A DNA stretch of 20,125 nt from Gryganskiella cystojenkinii (GCA_015852425.1 JAAAIG010000135.1:37789-57913); one strand, 5' to 3'. Shown: positions 7,769 to 17,765, numbered from the stretch's first letter. Notes: generated from the sequence alone by a model not told the origin. Program-made: numbers and translations.

Positions 7769-9384
7769 ATGCCCCAGGTACTTTTTTTCATTCCCCTCGC
7801 TCTTTCGTGTTGACTTCACTCTGTCCCCCTCTTCAATTCGAATGGACCACTCTACGCCCCTGAAACAGAGGTCTTACTAACCTTTTTTTTTCTATCCTTT
7901 TTTTCCGCCAACCCCACACCCTGACCGTTGGACCTTTTCTTGAACCTTTTTTGCCTCGTATATGCGAACATAAACAGAACATCATCAAGGAAATCAGGGT
8001 ATGCAAAGATTTTTTTTTTTTACGTCCTCTCTCTCTTTCACTCTTTAGACCACAATGCACGATGCATCCCTGTGCGCTTGAGAGCATGTTTGATTTTTGG
8101 TGGCAAATTCGATTGGAATGGACCGAGGGGGACTGTCTTTCTAACCGTTCCTTTTCTTGAAATAAACAGGTGCTGACGACCCAACGTACAGTCAAGGGTC
8201 AGAAACAGAATGGATTCCCTATGCGTCGATGGAAGATCTCCCTCATGGGCATTGACGCGAATGGCGAGGAGGACCGCCTGCCTTACATCGATTTTGTCGA
8301 ATATGTCTTGCATGACACTTTTGAAGAACCTATTCGAAGTATGTGATCATCTCAACCTCCCTGGCACGAGAATGCACGTCGTTGATGATGGCTTGGTTTT
8401 TATTGATCGAACCAACCCTCTCGGGGCTTTCTTTCATTAGAAATAACAGAGTATCCGTTTGAACTACAAGAACGAGGATGGGGCGAGTTTGATATGAAGA
8501 TAAGGCTCTATTTCGCAGACAAGTCGACCACTCCTTTTGTTCTCGACCACGATCTCAACTTTCAGATGTCACACTATGAAGTCGAGCATACCTTGGTACT
8601 GTATTCTTGAATCAATGCGTTTTGTTCATTTATTTTTCGCCTTTTCTCGTGATTACAGCTGCCTTGTTAGATGTTCCCGCTTTTGACTCTTAAATTCTCG
8701 ACGCACTCGCCTCCTCCCTATCTTTCTCTTAGACGTTCAAACCGGATCTAAAGCCAAGTTTCTTGAAGCTGTTGAGCCCTCCCGTGGGGACGATATCCAG
8801 CCGAAGCAGCTCCATGTCACACGACGATAACTTTGATGGAAGATCGCAGAAACGCAGACGCGACACAGTCGGAAAGGAGAGCGCGAAGAGAGTCAAATCG
8901 TACGATAGCTCGGACGATGATGACAGCAGCGCAAATGAATCCACGGATGAGTGGCATAACAAGGTAAACGCATTCGTTAATGAACATGAAGAAAATAAAA
9001 GAAAATCGCCATGCCATCGATGCACTTGTTCTCTTTCTAATTTCCCTTCTCATACGGTTTTCTTTTTACTTCTAGGTCAACGTGCATGTACTAGCGGACA
9101 AGTTCCAGCAATTGGAAACAGAAGATTTGCTTGAGCTGGTGCGCTTGGTCAAGGCGAACCAGACTTCGGATATGTATATTAAGGAGGACGGCGAAGGTAT
9201 GCTAATTGACTCTTTGGTAGATTTTCACATTTGTGGAAATAGAAGAGATGTTTGTAATTTTTTGACGATTTGGTGCCTCTATTATTATCTCATAGCTGGC
9301 GAGTTCCATATCGATCTTCAGACGTTGGGAGACGACCTTCTCAACAGACTCTGGCGGTTCTGTGCCAAGCGGTTAGACGAATAG
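7769..9384 (+). CDS. TAF14: YEATS-domain transcription factor TAF14 (ANC1/TFG3 type)
   Basis: Shared subunit of TFIID, TFIIF and chromatin-remodelling complexes in yeast, reading acylated histone H3. My model has seven coding exons: 7769-7777, 7978-7998, 8170-8338, 8441-8595, 8733-8963, 9076-9196 and 9296-9384; 264 aa against 244 in yeast. Intron 1 has a perfect TACTAAC (about 7884), and the first AG after it is the acceptor used. The YEATS domain covers about 7-118: NGFPMRRW, LHDTFEEP and ERGWGEF. Phe61 and Trp80 align with Taf14 Phe62 and Trp81, which line the acyl-lysine pocket. Residues about 140-192 are a Ser/Asp/Lys/Arg-rich linker with KRRR, a possible nuclear signal. The ET-like domain at about 200-262 (LADKFQQLETEDLLELV ... 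GEFHIDLQTL) matches the Taf14 C terminus. The two very short first exons are inferred from splice signals and homology. Confidence 0.93.
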
Positions 9385-10355
9385 AGTGAACTTTTTCAGT
9401 CTACTTGCTTCTTTTTGTTCCATGTCATGACTTGCTCTTACTCAGCCCTTTCGGATGTTTTTTTTGGGGTACTCAACAAAATTCGTCTTTTCTTTTTGAC
9501 AACACACCCACAAGTCGACCGATCGTCCCACTGCAAACAGCAAGAAAACGCTTCAAAACCAAAGATCTCAAAGTTCCCATGTTCCCTCTGTATTCATTTT
9601 TTTTCGAGGGGGCATCAATTACTTACTCTGGCCACTACATAAGATAGATCCTGTCCATGACACTGTACCAACAAAAAATGACCCTTTGTAATACCATTCT
9701 GATAGTGCGAAGATCATTTGTGAGAGGTTTTAATTGGGGTCAGACTAGGGTACAAAGAATGTTTGGTTGTTGAGGCTGTGGAAAGAAATACAGTACCGTC
9801 TGCGGGCGGCAACAGCGATGACGATGGCTGCCAGGGCGAGGGGGTTGCGAGCAAAGTAATTTTCTTGGCTATTTTTTTTTGTTTTTGTTTTTTTTTGGTT
9901 TCTCGTTTTTTTTTCTGTGCGACAAACCATAATTGGGGGGGAGGGGGTTATCCTTGGTAAAGTCAATCACGACGAACGGACTATCCCGCACATGGCTTGA
10001 GCGATAATCTAGCAACCCGCCCCAATGCCAAGAAAGAAGCCAACTTTTTTTTCCTTTTGCTTGTTAGAGTGTACCCTGTGGATGGATGCTGCTAAAATAA
10101 TGTTTTTGACCCATTTCTGCGACTGCGGCTGTGCGATGATGGCGCTTGTTGCCGTTGCCTGTGTCAAACAACGCGTCGTCAACGCCTGGGTCTCCATGCT
10201 ATTTTGAGAGAAGGAAACTGTCTCAATCCACATATAAGTAGCGTGGGATCTCCGGATCCCTTTTTTTTATCAACACTCTCAACATCAAACAAAACGACTA
10301 ACAGGGACCTCGACAATAACTAAAACCACCTAATTCTCCTCCTTCACTTCTTCCA
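9385..10355. other. Intergenic region between TAF14 and the first four-helix protein gene
   Basis: About 970 bp with several long T tracts (for example around 9871-9912) and no motif-bearing reading frame on either strand. The right part is promoter for the gene at 10356, with the TATA element listed separately. I see no RNA gene or repeat family. Confidence 0.5.
10233..10240 (+). promoter_or_regulatory. TATA element of the four-helix membrane protein gene
   Basis: TATAAGTA about 120 bp upstream of the ATG at 10356, followed by a CAAAC/CTCAACATC-rich leader common in fungal 5' UTRs. Confidence 0.5.
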
Positions 10356-11219
10356 ATGCCCTCCATTATTCTTCTCGCCATTCGCATCCTTTTGACCTTG
10401 TTCTGTTTGGTCGTCATGAGTATTGACATCTATTTAATCAAGACTTATACCGAGCACGAGACTGTAGCCTTTCTCTGGAAGTTCTACGTTCAATTCGGTC
10501 TCGAGGGTCTCTTGACCCTGACCTTTTTCATCTGTACCATCATTGTCCACTTTCAGATCCGCCGTCATCGCCAATACGCCCACTATAACGAATCTGCCCC
10601 TGAGTACCCTAAAGTTGTTTCCGGTTCTGGTTTCCGCTTTCGGTTGAGTGGAGGCCAGTTGTTGGCGGTCTTCACTCGCGCGGTCTTTGTCGGTGGTGTC
10701 GCCCTCGGTTTGCTCTTTGTCTCTGTCAAGGATATGATGGACAGCTCTCGCAGGACTGTCTTTTTGCCCTTTTTGCGCTCGTCCGCTCAGGCCGATGCCT
10801 ACGATAATGACTTCTCAAAGTTTGATGCCCATAACATCTTCCACTGCCCCAAGGACGACTCTTCCATCTCTGTGCCTGCTTCGTTGACATCTGCCTCTTC
10901 TGAGTCCGCGCTGGCCGCTGCCGCTGGTGTGTCCTCTTATTTGATCTGCAACCTGGATCGGTCCTCGGTCATTGTCGCGGCGGTGGTCGGTGGATTGGCT
11001 CTTATGGAGGTCGTGTTGACGATCCTTTGGGATAACCGCAGACAGACTGACCTTCAGCATCATCACCAGATCCTTCCTCGTACCTCCGGTTCCTCCTCGA
11101 CTTTGGCCATGTTCATGCCCTGGAAGAAACCCTCGTCCTCGTCCAAAGTTGAGTTTGATCATACTCAGCATATCGAGTTGGGAGCATCTCACCAAACTGT
11201 GCAACCTCACAAGCCTTAA
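10356..11219 (+). CDS. Predicted four-transmembrane-helix protein, unknown function
   Basis: 287 aa, single exon, not recognised as a named family. Hydrophobic stretches at about 5-28, 43-66, 101-124 and 204-226 predict four membrane helices. A long Ser/Ala-rich loop lies between helices 3 and 4 and contains Cys164 and Cys198, which could pair in an extracytoplasmic loop. The C-terminal tail (about 227-287) is polar, His- and Ser-rich and probably cytoplasmic. The layout resembles MARVEL or other tetraspan membrane proteins, but I see no diagnostic motif such as the tetraspanin CCG. Codons are rich in C- and T-ending forms, as in a well expressed gene. It is convergent with a second predicted four-helix gene 270 bp away. 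AATAAA follows at 11327-11332. Confidence 0.8.
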   Translation: MPSIILLAIRILLTLFCLVVMSIDIYLIKTYTEHETVAFLWKFYVQFGLEGLLTLTFFICTIIVHFQIRRHRQYAHYNESAPEYPKVVSGSGFRFRLSGGQLLAVFTRAVFVGGVALGLLFVSVKDMMDSSRRTVFLPFLRSSAQADAYDNDFSKFDAHNIFHCPKDDSSISVPASLTSASSESALAAAAGVSSYLICNLDRSSVIVAAVVGGLALMEVVLTILWDNRRQTDLQHHHQILPRTSGSSSTLAMFMPWKKPSSSSKVEFDHTQHIELGASHQTVQPHKP

Positions 11220-11326
11220 AACAGGGATAGTCATCATTCCATCCGCATATTTAAAAACGTCTGAATGGGTTCTTTGCTCATAAGTTCGATAGCCCTTTCC
11301 CTAATGATAATTACCTCCTTCCCACA

Positions 11327-11332
11327 AATAAA
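11327..11332 (+). terminator. Probable polyadenylation signal of the 10356-11219 gene
   Basis: AATAAA 108 nt past the stop codon, just before a C tract and an A tract (11337-11361). Confidence 0.45.
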
Positions 11333-11488
11333 AATCCCCTCCCCCCCCCCCCAAAAAAAAAGTTACGGAACAGAAATCTAGAAATGAGCATTGCAACCAC
11401 GCGACAGGGTTCTTTGGTTTGTTCGCTTTTCAGATGAGAAGACCCATCCATCGTTATCATCATTTTTTTAATATTGTTCTTGCTTGGA

Positions 11489-12304
11489 TCACTCTGCCTC
11501 TGCCTGCGACGGTTGAGATGACTGCTTTTGCTTCTGCTGCTGTTGTTTGTGCCGAGCCTCCTCTTGTTCTCTCACGATTTGATGCTCCCACGCAGTCCAG
11601 ACTAAGAGGGCCTCCAACCCGATCAAGAGCGCGAGGACAAGAGCTCCAACAGCTAAACCTTGCATCGCCCAAGCAGCCAGATCCGCGTTTCGTTTCTGAT
11701 CCTTGAACTGACTCGCGATCGCGTCCTGATGATGTTGACGGGGTTGTCGCTTACCCTGGAGACGATTCTCGTGCAAGATTTGCTCGAGTTGTCGTTGATT
11801 CAGGGTCTTGTGGACTTGCAAAGCGAGATGATTATGAGAATCAGAGAGGAGGTCTAGAGGCGTGTCTCCACCGAGATCGACATTGGTCAATTGATAGGGT
11901 TGAATCGCCCACAGGGTCGCTAATCCGACTAGGATATAGAACCGAGTCTTTATAATCGAGGCCTTGACCCATTGCGAGCCAGCAGGAGTTGATGACGATG
12001 TTGTTCTAGAAGAGAACGACGCGTTCGCCGGGGTGGTAGAGGAAGCAGCAGTGGACAGTGTTGTTGCTGTAGTAGTAGCTGTCGTCGAAGTACTACTAGT
12101 AGAGCGGTTCGGAGCAGTGGTTCGAATTCGAGCTGGGACAAGTGTATAGAGAAGGAGCGTTCCTAGGTCGGCAGAGAAAAAGACATGGGCGACCATGTCA
12201 ACATGAAAGAGGACCAGATGCAGAATCGTGTAGACTAGGGTGCAAATCACAATCATCAATTGGACCCGAGCTAATCCCGAGGGAGTTGCCGTGGATTCCA
12301 GCAT
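11489..12304 (-). CDS. Predicted four-transmembrane-helix protein with low-complexity loop, unknown function
   Basis: 271 aa, single exon, not recognised. Predicted helices lie at about 12-34, 36-56, 118-138 and 209-236. Between helices 2 and 3 is a Thr/Ser-rich stretch (about 64-108) that would be a good O-glycosylation target if outside the cell. The loop between helices 3 and 4 is charged and rich in Gln/His (160-206). The C terminus (about 240-271) is a Gln/Glu/Lys-rich polar tail, possibly coiled coil. It is convergent with the gene at 10356-11219, and the two have the same helix count and polar C-terminal tail, but I see no clear sequence similarity between them. Function unknown. Confidence 0.75.
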   Translation of the reverse strand: MLESTATPSGLARVQLMIVICTLVYTILHLVLFHVDMVAHVFFSADLGTLLLYTLVPARIRTTAPNRSTSSTSTTATTTATTLSTAASSTTPANASFSSRTTSSSTPAGSQWVKASIIKTRFYILVGLATLWAIQPYQLTNVDLGGDTPLDLLSDSHNHLALQVHKTLNQRQLEQILHENRLQGKRQPRQHHQDAIASQFKDQKRNADLAAWAMQGLAVGALVLALLIGLEALLVWTAWEHQIVREQEEARHKQQQQKQKQSSQPSQAEAE

Positions 12305-12647
12305 GGACGCCTTTTAAAGGATTGTCCGAAGAGGGAGGGAAGGAATAGAAATGAAGGCGAAGAGTTGCGGAGTGAAAGGGGAAGAGTTGCATTGAGGAAG
12401 TCAAAGAAACACGGAAAACCCGAAAGTGAGAAATCCGATTCTATTCGGTATGCTCAGAGCCCCTAGCCTTTCGTCCTTCGCCCTTCCCTGTCGGTGATGG
12501 TGCTATCCCGCCCTATTGTCATTGTCACTTTTTTTTTTGTGCTTGTTTCTTTTTGCCTTGACATCGATGACGATTGGCTTCGACAAAAGGAACCTTTTAG
12601 TAGCAAGGGTAACCTCTTAGGAAGTGTTTTGTTCTATGTCTTTTACT
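12305..12647. other. Intergenic region upstream of the 11489-12304 gene
   Basis: 343 bp holding the promoter of the four-helix gene and the 3' flank of the DUF952 gene, both on the minus strand. No TATA element, AATAAA or repeat is obvious. Confidence 0.45.
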
Positions 12648-13061
12648 CTAGAGTTGAATACGATCCTCCCATCCTTCAGAGAAATCCCAGGTACCCTTGT
12701 CTGCCTGCCAATCCAACAGGATGGTCCCGATGATATGCTCCTGCAACAAATTGCCATAGACATGGGGGAAGATCCTGCTCTGATCCGTGGGGTGTTCACC
12801 CTTGGCAGGTTCCCACTTGACCGAGGGTGAGATTCCCTGGAAATCAATCTTGAGGATCAAGAGATCTGAAAATTTGGTTCCTGGGAAGAAACGGTTCGCG
12901 GTCCCGGGGACCTGGCTAGAGGTGGAAAGATGATAGAATCCATCGGCCTTGTCAAGGGCAGAGAGAGGCAGGACCTTGTCCTCGGGATGGAAGGACGACA
13001 CTGGGGAGATGAGTTTGTAAACGTATTGAGGAGCTACAGCGGGGGCATACGAGACAGACAT
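12648..13061 (-). CDS. DUF952-family protein
   Basis: 137 aa, single exon. The protein carries the hallmark DUF952 text: YKLIS near residue 15, DGFYHLSTSSQVPGTANRFF at about 40-59, VKWEPAKG near 81-88, and the IFPHVYG segment near 96-102. DUF952 proteins are small cytosolic proteins shared by bacteria and fungi; their biochemical role is not established, so I give none. No signal peptide or membrane helix is seen. The ATG is 214 bp from the divergent methyltransferase start, so the two probably share a promoter. Family assignment is strong. Confidence 0.85.
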   Translation of the reverse strand: MSVSYAPAVAPQYVYKLISPVSSFHPEDKVLPLSALDKADGFYHLSTSSQVPGTANRFFPGTKFSDLLILKIDFQGISPSVKWEPAKGEHPTDQSRIFPHVYGNLLQEHIIGTILLDWQADKGTWDFSEGWEDRIQL

Positions 13062-13275
13062 GGTGGAGAGGATTGATTGTCGTGAGAATTGGAAATGATT
13101 TGGAATGGAATGGAACGAAGAAGAGCGTGCATAAAAATGGTGGCAAAAAAGGAGTCGTATTTTTTATTGTTCCCAGCAAGGTGACTGTCCCCCTGGAAAG
13201 CGAGACTACGCGTTTCTAATCGTTTCTGTCTCTTGCATTCATTACCATTCAACAGAGATCAGGGACCATAGAACC
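13062..13275. promoter_or_regulatory. Bidirectional promoter between the DUF952 and methyltransferase genes
   Basis: Only 214 bp separate the two divergent ATGs. An A/T-rich patch at about 13145-13170 is the only TATA-like candidate, on the minus strand. Co-regulation is possible but not shown. Confidence 0.4.
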
Positions 13276-14256
13276 ATGGACGCATCTACTCTGGGATCAC
13301 GCGAACACGAATTCAACGACTACGCGATCGAACCCCTCGAAATCTATGAGGATCCATCAGGAGTTCTGTAAGGAGAAATGAGCTAGAATGCGAGCATAAT
13401 TGAAATGACCTTGACCAAGAAACTCACCTGTCTTTTTTTCTCTCTTTCTAGCCGAGGAGGAGTAGGATCCACTATCTGGGATGCTGCCATCGTTCTTGCC
13501 AAATACCTCGAACGGTCACCCCTTCTCCCCACCACACCCCCCTCCTCAACTGCAAAACCTTTCAATGTTCTCGAACTCGGAGCCGGAACCGGCATCGTCG
13601 GACTCGCTGTCGCCAGATTGATGCAGTCCCGAAAGATACCCGGTAGAGTCGTCCTCACCGATAAAGAAAACGTCCTGCCGTTGCTCCAAAAGAATATCGA
13701 AAAGAACCCTTGCCCAGATGTCAAGGTCTCTGCCCAGGAATTGGACTGGGTCCAGGTGAGTGGTATCCCAGCCACGATCGAGCCCGCAGCAACAGAGTCA
13801 GAAGAAGAAGCAACGGAATCAGCCCATAATTTAGCGCAGACTTCAGCACCACCGCAAAACTCAAAGTCCGCTCCTGTCGCCGCTGACGCAACTCTTTCCC
13901 CGGTCGCTGCTCACGCCACCAACATCACCTCATCTTCCTCCTCCACATCCACATCAGTCTCCGATCTCTTGAACGTCGAATGGGACTTGGTCCTGTTGAG
14001 TGATTGTATCTGGATCTCGGGCCTTTATCCACCTTTGCTTGGAACGCTGAACAAGATCCTGTCGCCTGATCCAAAGAAGACGGAACAACTCGTCATCTGC
14101 TTTGAGAAACGCAAGTTCAATGAGGAAATGGAATTCTTTGCCTCGTTGGGTAAAACCTTTCGTTTTCATGATATCAAACCCGAGGATCAAGACCCGACGT
14201 GGCAAAGTGAAGATATCTTCCTTTTTGTCTGTCAAAGACGTACATTGTCATCATGA
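13276..14256 (+). CDS. METTL21-type (methyltransferase family 16) protein lysine methyltransferase
   Basis: SAM-dependent methyltransferase, probably acting on lysines of a cytosolic protein. Two exons, 13276-13367 and 13452-14256, with an 84-bp GT-AG intron; 298 aa. The splice joins GVL to RGGVGSTIWDAAIVLAKYLE (32-51), a typical METTL21 opening. Motif I is VLELGAGTGIVG (70-81), an acidic residue follows in LTDKE, and the family's DWG-like position reads DWVQ (129-132). The D/E-x-x-Y-like motif reads WDLVLLSDCIW (208-218), with Trp at the last place where many relatives have Tyr. The end has SEDIFLF. Between 133 and 202 sits an inserted Ala/Ser/Thr-rich stretch of about 70 residues not expected in relatives. 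The closest remembered relative is METTL21D/VCP-KMT; yeast Rkm5 or Efm6/Nnt1 types are alternatives, so no symbol is given. Confidence 0.87.
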
Positions 14257-14671
14257 AAACGAATGGTACCACCGGGATTATAAAGACCCTTTTTATCCAT
14301 CTAATCACGTTGACTCGCCTGTTTTTCTTCGGTTTTGTGCAACACGAATTTTGTTGAAAGAAAAAAAAAACAAGCATGTTCGCAGAGTGACAGCAGCTGC
14401 ATGTTTGTGAAGATCACTTCGCGTTTTGGATAAAAGAACAGAGACGGGCGGTGGACGACGACCTCTTTCTTTTTATTACGATTATTATGTTACAGAGTTT
14501 GAGAGGATTATTACAAAACGGTTATTTTTCTTCGCTGTGAAACACCCATGGCGCCACAAAGAATAGCCTTATCCCATGGTCCTGCGTGGGAAGTATACAA
14601 GAAAGAGCTTTTCTCCAGTGTTTCCAAAACGGGTCCCACATTACGAAATCATCCACTATAGGGAAGAGAAT
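14257..14671. other. Intergenic region between convergent methyltransferase and surface-protein genes
   Basis: 415 bp of 3' flanks from two convergent genes. The minus strand has AATAAA at 14472-14477, about 195 nt past the stop of the surface-protein gene, a possible polyadenylation signal. Nothing else is supportable. Confidence 0.45.
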
Positions 14672-15196
14672 TTAGAGACCGACGAGGGCAGCGAGACCGA
14701 CAGCGGCGATGGAGACGACGTAGGGGATGTTCATCTGGACACCGGCGCTGGTGGGCTTGGAGCCAGCGGCGGTAGTGGTGGCCGAGGGAGTGGAACCACT
14801 GCCGGAGGGGACGACAGCGGCGCCGCAATGGAAAAGGGCCGTAACACCGTTAATACCATCCGAGGCCTGCGTCAACTGAGTAGCGTTGCAGACAGGGGCG
14901 GCACCGTGACCGCAGCCATAGGCAGATCCAGTGGGGGTGAAGCCATTCGTGGCCCAGTGGCAAACACAGTTCTTGATGGCAGGGTCCTGGACCAAGGTGC
15001 TGAGCAGAGTGATGTTAATATTGGTGGGCAGGAAGACGCCGGTGAGCGCGGTCTGGTTGGCAGCGGGCAAGGCAGCGCACACAGTATCCTTGGGGAACGA
15101 GGCGTAGACACACTGACTGCAGGGGTTGTCTTCATGGGCCTGGGCAGAGACGGCGACAATAGCGACGGCAGCGAGGGCGAGGGTCTTGAACTGCAT
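14672..15196 (-). CDS. Secreted 8-Cys, probably GPI-anchored surface protein (CFEM-like)
   Basis: 174 aa, single exon. Residues 1-20 are a clear signal peptide (ending VSAQA). The ectodomain has eight cysteines at 26, 29, 40, 77, 79, 95, 103 and 124, and N-glycosylation sequons NQT (48), NIT (61) and NAT (104). A Ser/Thr/Gly linker (about 130-152) leads to a hydrophobic C terminus (158-174), the usual GPI-anchor signal. The C-x2-C start and the C-x-C pair recall the fungal CFEM domain, but the gap between the third and fourth cysteines (36 residues) is much longer than in canonical CFEM. It is therefore a related or convergent 8-Cys module rather than a safe CFEM call. Strong codon bias (mostly C-ending codons) and a good TATA element suggest high expression. 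Likely a cell-wall or plasma-membrane surface protein. Confidence 0.82.
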   Translation of the reverse strand: MQFKTLALAAVAIVAVSAQAHEDNPCSQCVYASFPKDTVCAALPAANQTALTGVFLPTNINITLLSTLVQDPAIKNCVCHWATNGFTPTGSAYGCGHGAAPVCNATQLTQASDGINGVTALFHCGAAVVPSGSGSTPSATTTAAGSKPTSAGVQMNIPYVVSIAAVGLAALVGL

Positions 15197-15302
15197 GGTT
15201 GGATATATGTGTTTGCGGGAGGTGAGGGGTGACAGTGAGTTGTTTGGATGTGGAGAAAAGAAAAAGAAGAAAAGAAGAGGTTCTAAGAAAGGAAAGAAAG
15301 AG

Positions 15303-15310
15303 TATTTATA
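15303..15310 (-). promoter_or_regulatory. TATA element of the surface-protein gene
   Basis: The minus strand reads TATAAATA, about 105 bp upstream of the ATG at 15196, a near-perfect core-promoter match. Confidence 0.55.
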
Positions 15311-16617
15311 ATGGGTTCAGCGTGTAAATAAAGTGGCAAGGGGATCCAATATGGTTTGGTCCAATGTGATTATGAACGGGCAAAACAGACAGGGTTTAAA
15401 CGGCTCGCGATCATTAAAAAAAATGTATTTTGTATGTTTGTTTTTACATGGCGAGGAATGGTGCCACGGGCTTGTAACGGTCGTTTTTTTTGTGTTTATT
15501 CTCGTTTGTTTTTGTTAAAGGTCCACTGACTATTTGATCTGTATGGCAAGGATTGGATATTTTTGTGCCTGCAATTATCCTCACCAGGATGCACCGATAG
15601 GACTTTTTCTCCTTTCCCCCTCGCCCTCAACACTTTACACCCGTCTCTGTATGGTTGTTTTAGCTGCTAGTCCCTACTGCTTCATTTACTTGTGCCAGAC
15701 ACAATATTTCCATCCGCGTCCTCGTCTCTTCGAGCTTTGCTGACATCAATGATTTTTAGTGGGCTTGACGGTCCACCACAAGTAGAGAATGCAGATCGAT
15801 CAGAACTTGAAAAAAAGAGCCAAAGACAAACAAACGAAAGAAGAGAAAAAAATCAGGCCACCTCGTTTTCTGCCAATGAACTCCTGTGGCACCTCTGCTT
15901 CAACAGTGGCTCTCTTTTGATCCAAATTGCCGTTTGTTTTGGGTATATGTATGTGGGTGTTGGTGTGGGTGCCGTGCGTGCGTGCCTGTGATGGCCGTTA
16001 CAAAAAAAAAGGCTACCCTAAGCAAGCAAGCGAGCAAAACAAGGCAGAGGTTTAAAGGTTTGCTTTGCAGAAGAAGAAAAAAATGTGAGAGCTGGGCTCA
16101 CACGCCAATTTTTTTTTCTTGCTCCACGTCCCTGTCATTTGCAATGCGCAGGGGCAAAAAAAAAAAAAGTGACAAAAAACCTTGATTCAATAAGGTCCAC
16201 GCTATGGAGTTCCTTGCAAAAGAGTTCCGGGTTGTCAGCGAAGCTGCGGGTTTGAGTTCCCTGTCCTTTCTAAGGGGCAAGTCCTGCGACAAGGACAGAA
16301 GATCATCCAGAGGGAAACCTGTTTATTCGCTCAATGATTTTCACGAGCCGAGGAGAGGAGGGCTGAGAGGGGGGAGGAACGAATTTCTCTCCAACCCAGC
16401 CGAGGATCTTTTTATGAACGCGGATATTCAATTTGAAGGATACAATTTTTTTTTTTTTGTTCGCGTCCTCTGCTGCTTGGGACTTTGCTGGCCAAGAGGA
16501 TCCTAAGGAAACGGACCAAGTCGTACCAACCCACTTTTTCTCCCACGGCGTTATCTTGAACAACTTGGTCTTCTTTTACAGAAATAGTGAGTGACAGTAA
16601 CACAACTGAGGGTGGGA

Positions 16618-16635
16618 CAACAACAACAACAACAA
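16618..16635 (+). repeat. (CAA)6 microsatellite
   Basis: Six uninterrupted CAA units in gene-free DNA. Confidence 0.9.
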
Positions 16636-17759
16636 GAGCAGAAAAGCGAAATGTGTGTTGACAGTGATGGGTTCAACAAAAAAAATATAAACCCGTTTGC
16701 CAAAAGGAAAATGATTTTTAGTCTCGATTGGTTCAAAGCATGAAAACAGGAGGCTCACAAACAAAACGGGACAAAACCTTTCCAAAATCACCCACCGAGA
16801 CCCGAGAACTGGAACACTGCAGTTTGATTACGAGGATAAGGGGATAGAAAACGAAGAGTGTCTTTGTGTGGGCATCGATGTGGTCGTTGAAATTACTTGA
16901 TTATGTCTCATGAGAAGAGGCTCCAGGCGGCGAAGAAGAAGAGTACCCGTTGCCCATCATCACTCGGGAAGCCAGACTGAGGCATTCCCTCGCCCTTCGT
17001 CTATGAGTAGACCAGGGGTCTATTTTTCACACTCAGTATCTAGAGTCTGGACATGTACTTCGTGCATATGCTTGTGCATGGCGAAGGTACATGGCGACTA
17101 AACGGCGACGAAACAAAAAAAAAGCAACATTCCTCAAGATGGACCCACCGCCTGGACGTTTTTTATGGTTATGCTCAAAGAAGAAAAAAGAAGAAACGAC
17201 GAAGGCGACCCCTCGGAACTCATTTTCCCCGTCCAATGAGCTTACCACAAATGTAAACTGTGTTTTTTAAAGAACGATGGGCATGTGTCCAACATGCCCG
17301 CTTTTCACCCAACAGAAAACGGAAAAGAGAGCTTTCTCGCTTTTTTTTTTTTTTTTGGTCATCGTTTATCCTTTTTTCCCATGCTCACATTTCATTTTTC
17401 TAGGACTCATGGCAGCAACGCTTTCCCAGGGGCAAAAGTCGAAGCGCGTTTCGGCAGCCGTGGCATTCATCCACCTATAACAGTTCTTCACTGTCCGCGA
17501 CAATTGCAACCTTTTGGTCTCTCCTCCCGCCATTTTCTTACACATCAATACCCGTGTTGCTTCTACTTCCAAAAAACATTCCTCTCTTCCAGAGAACACG
17601 TGAGTAATAAATAAAAAAACAACACGACCGTTGCGGTTACACCGCTCCGTCCGTGCTTTTGTTGAAACCTTGTCGCGAGCGACACAGATCAAACACGCAA
17701 AGCAATCGAGTGAAAGGCGCAAGGATGCATTTTTGCCAGCATAAAATTGTATTTAGGAG

Positions 17760-17765
17760 TTTATT
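17760..17765 (-). terminator. Probable polyadenylation signal of the U-box cyclophilin gene
   Basis: The minus strand reads AATAAA about 16 nt past the stop codon. This is close but usable. Confidence 0.35.

Noticed and set aside
10815..11237. Minus-strand open frame opposite the first four-helix gene
   Set aside because: Antisense shadow of a coding exon; Arg/His-rich translation without motif.
12095..12125. tRNA B-box-like text GGTTCGAATTC
   Set aside because: It lies inside a coding gene, lacks the closing CC, and has no A box or cloverleaf partner nearby.
14576..15232. 218-codon plus-strand open frame opposite the surface-protein gene
   Set aside because: It is the antisense of a strongly codon-biased gene, which naturally lacks stops on the other strand; the Gly/Asp-rich translation has no family features.
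17366..17722. Minus-strand open frame of 118 codons with several cysteines
   Set aside because: No signal peptide, no recognisable motif and no promoter or splice context; treated as chance.
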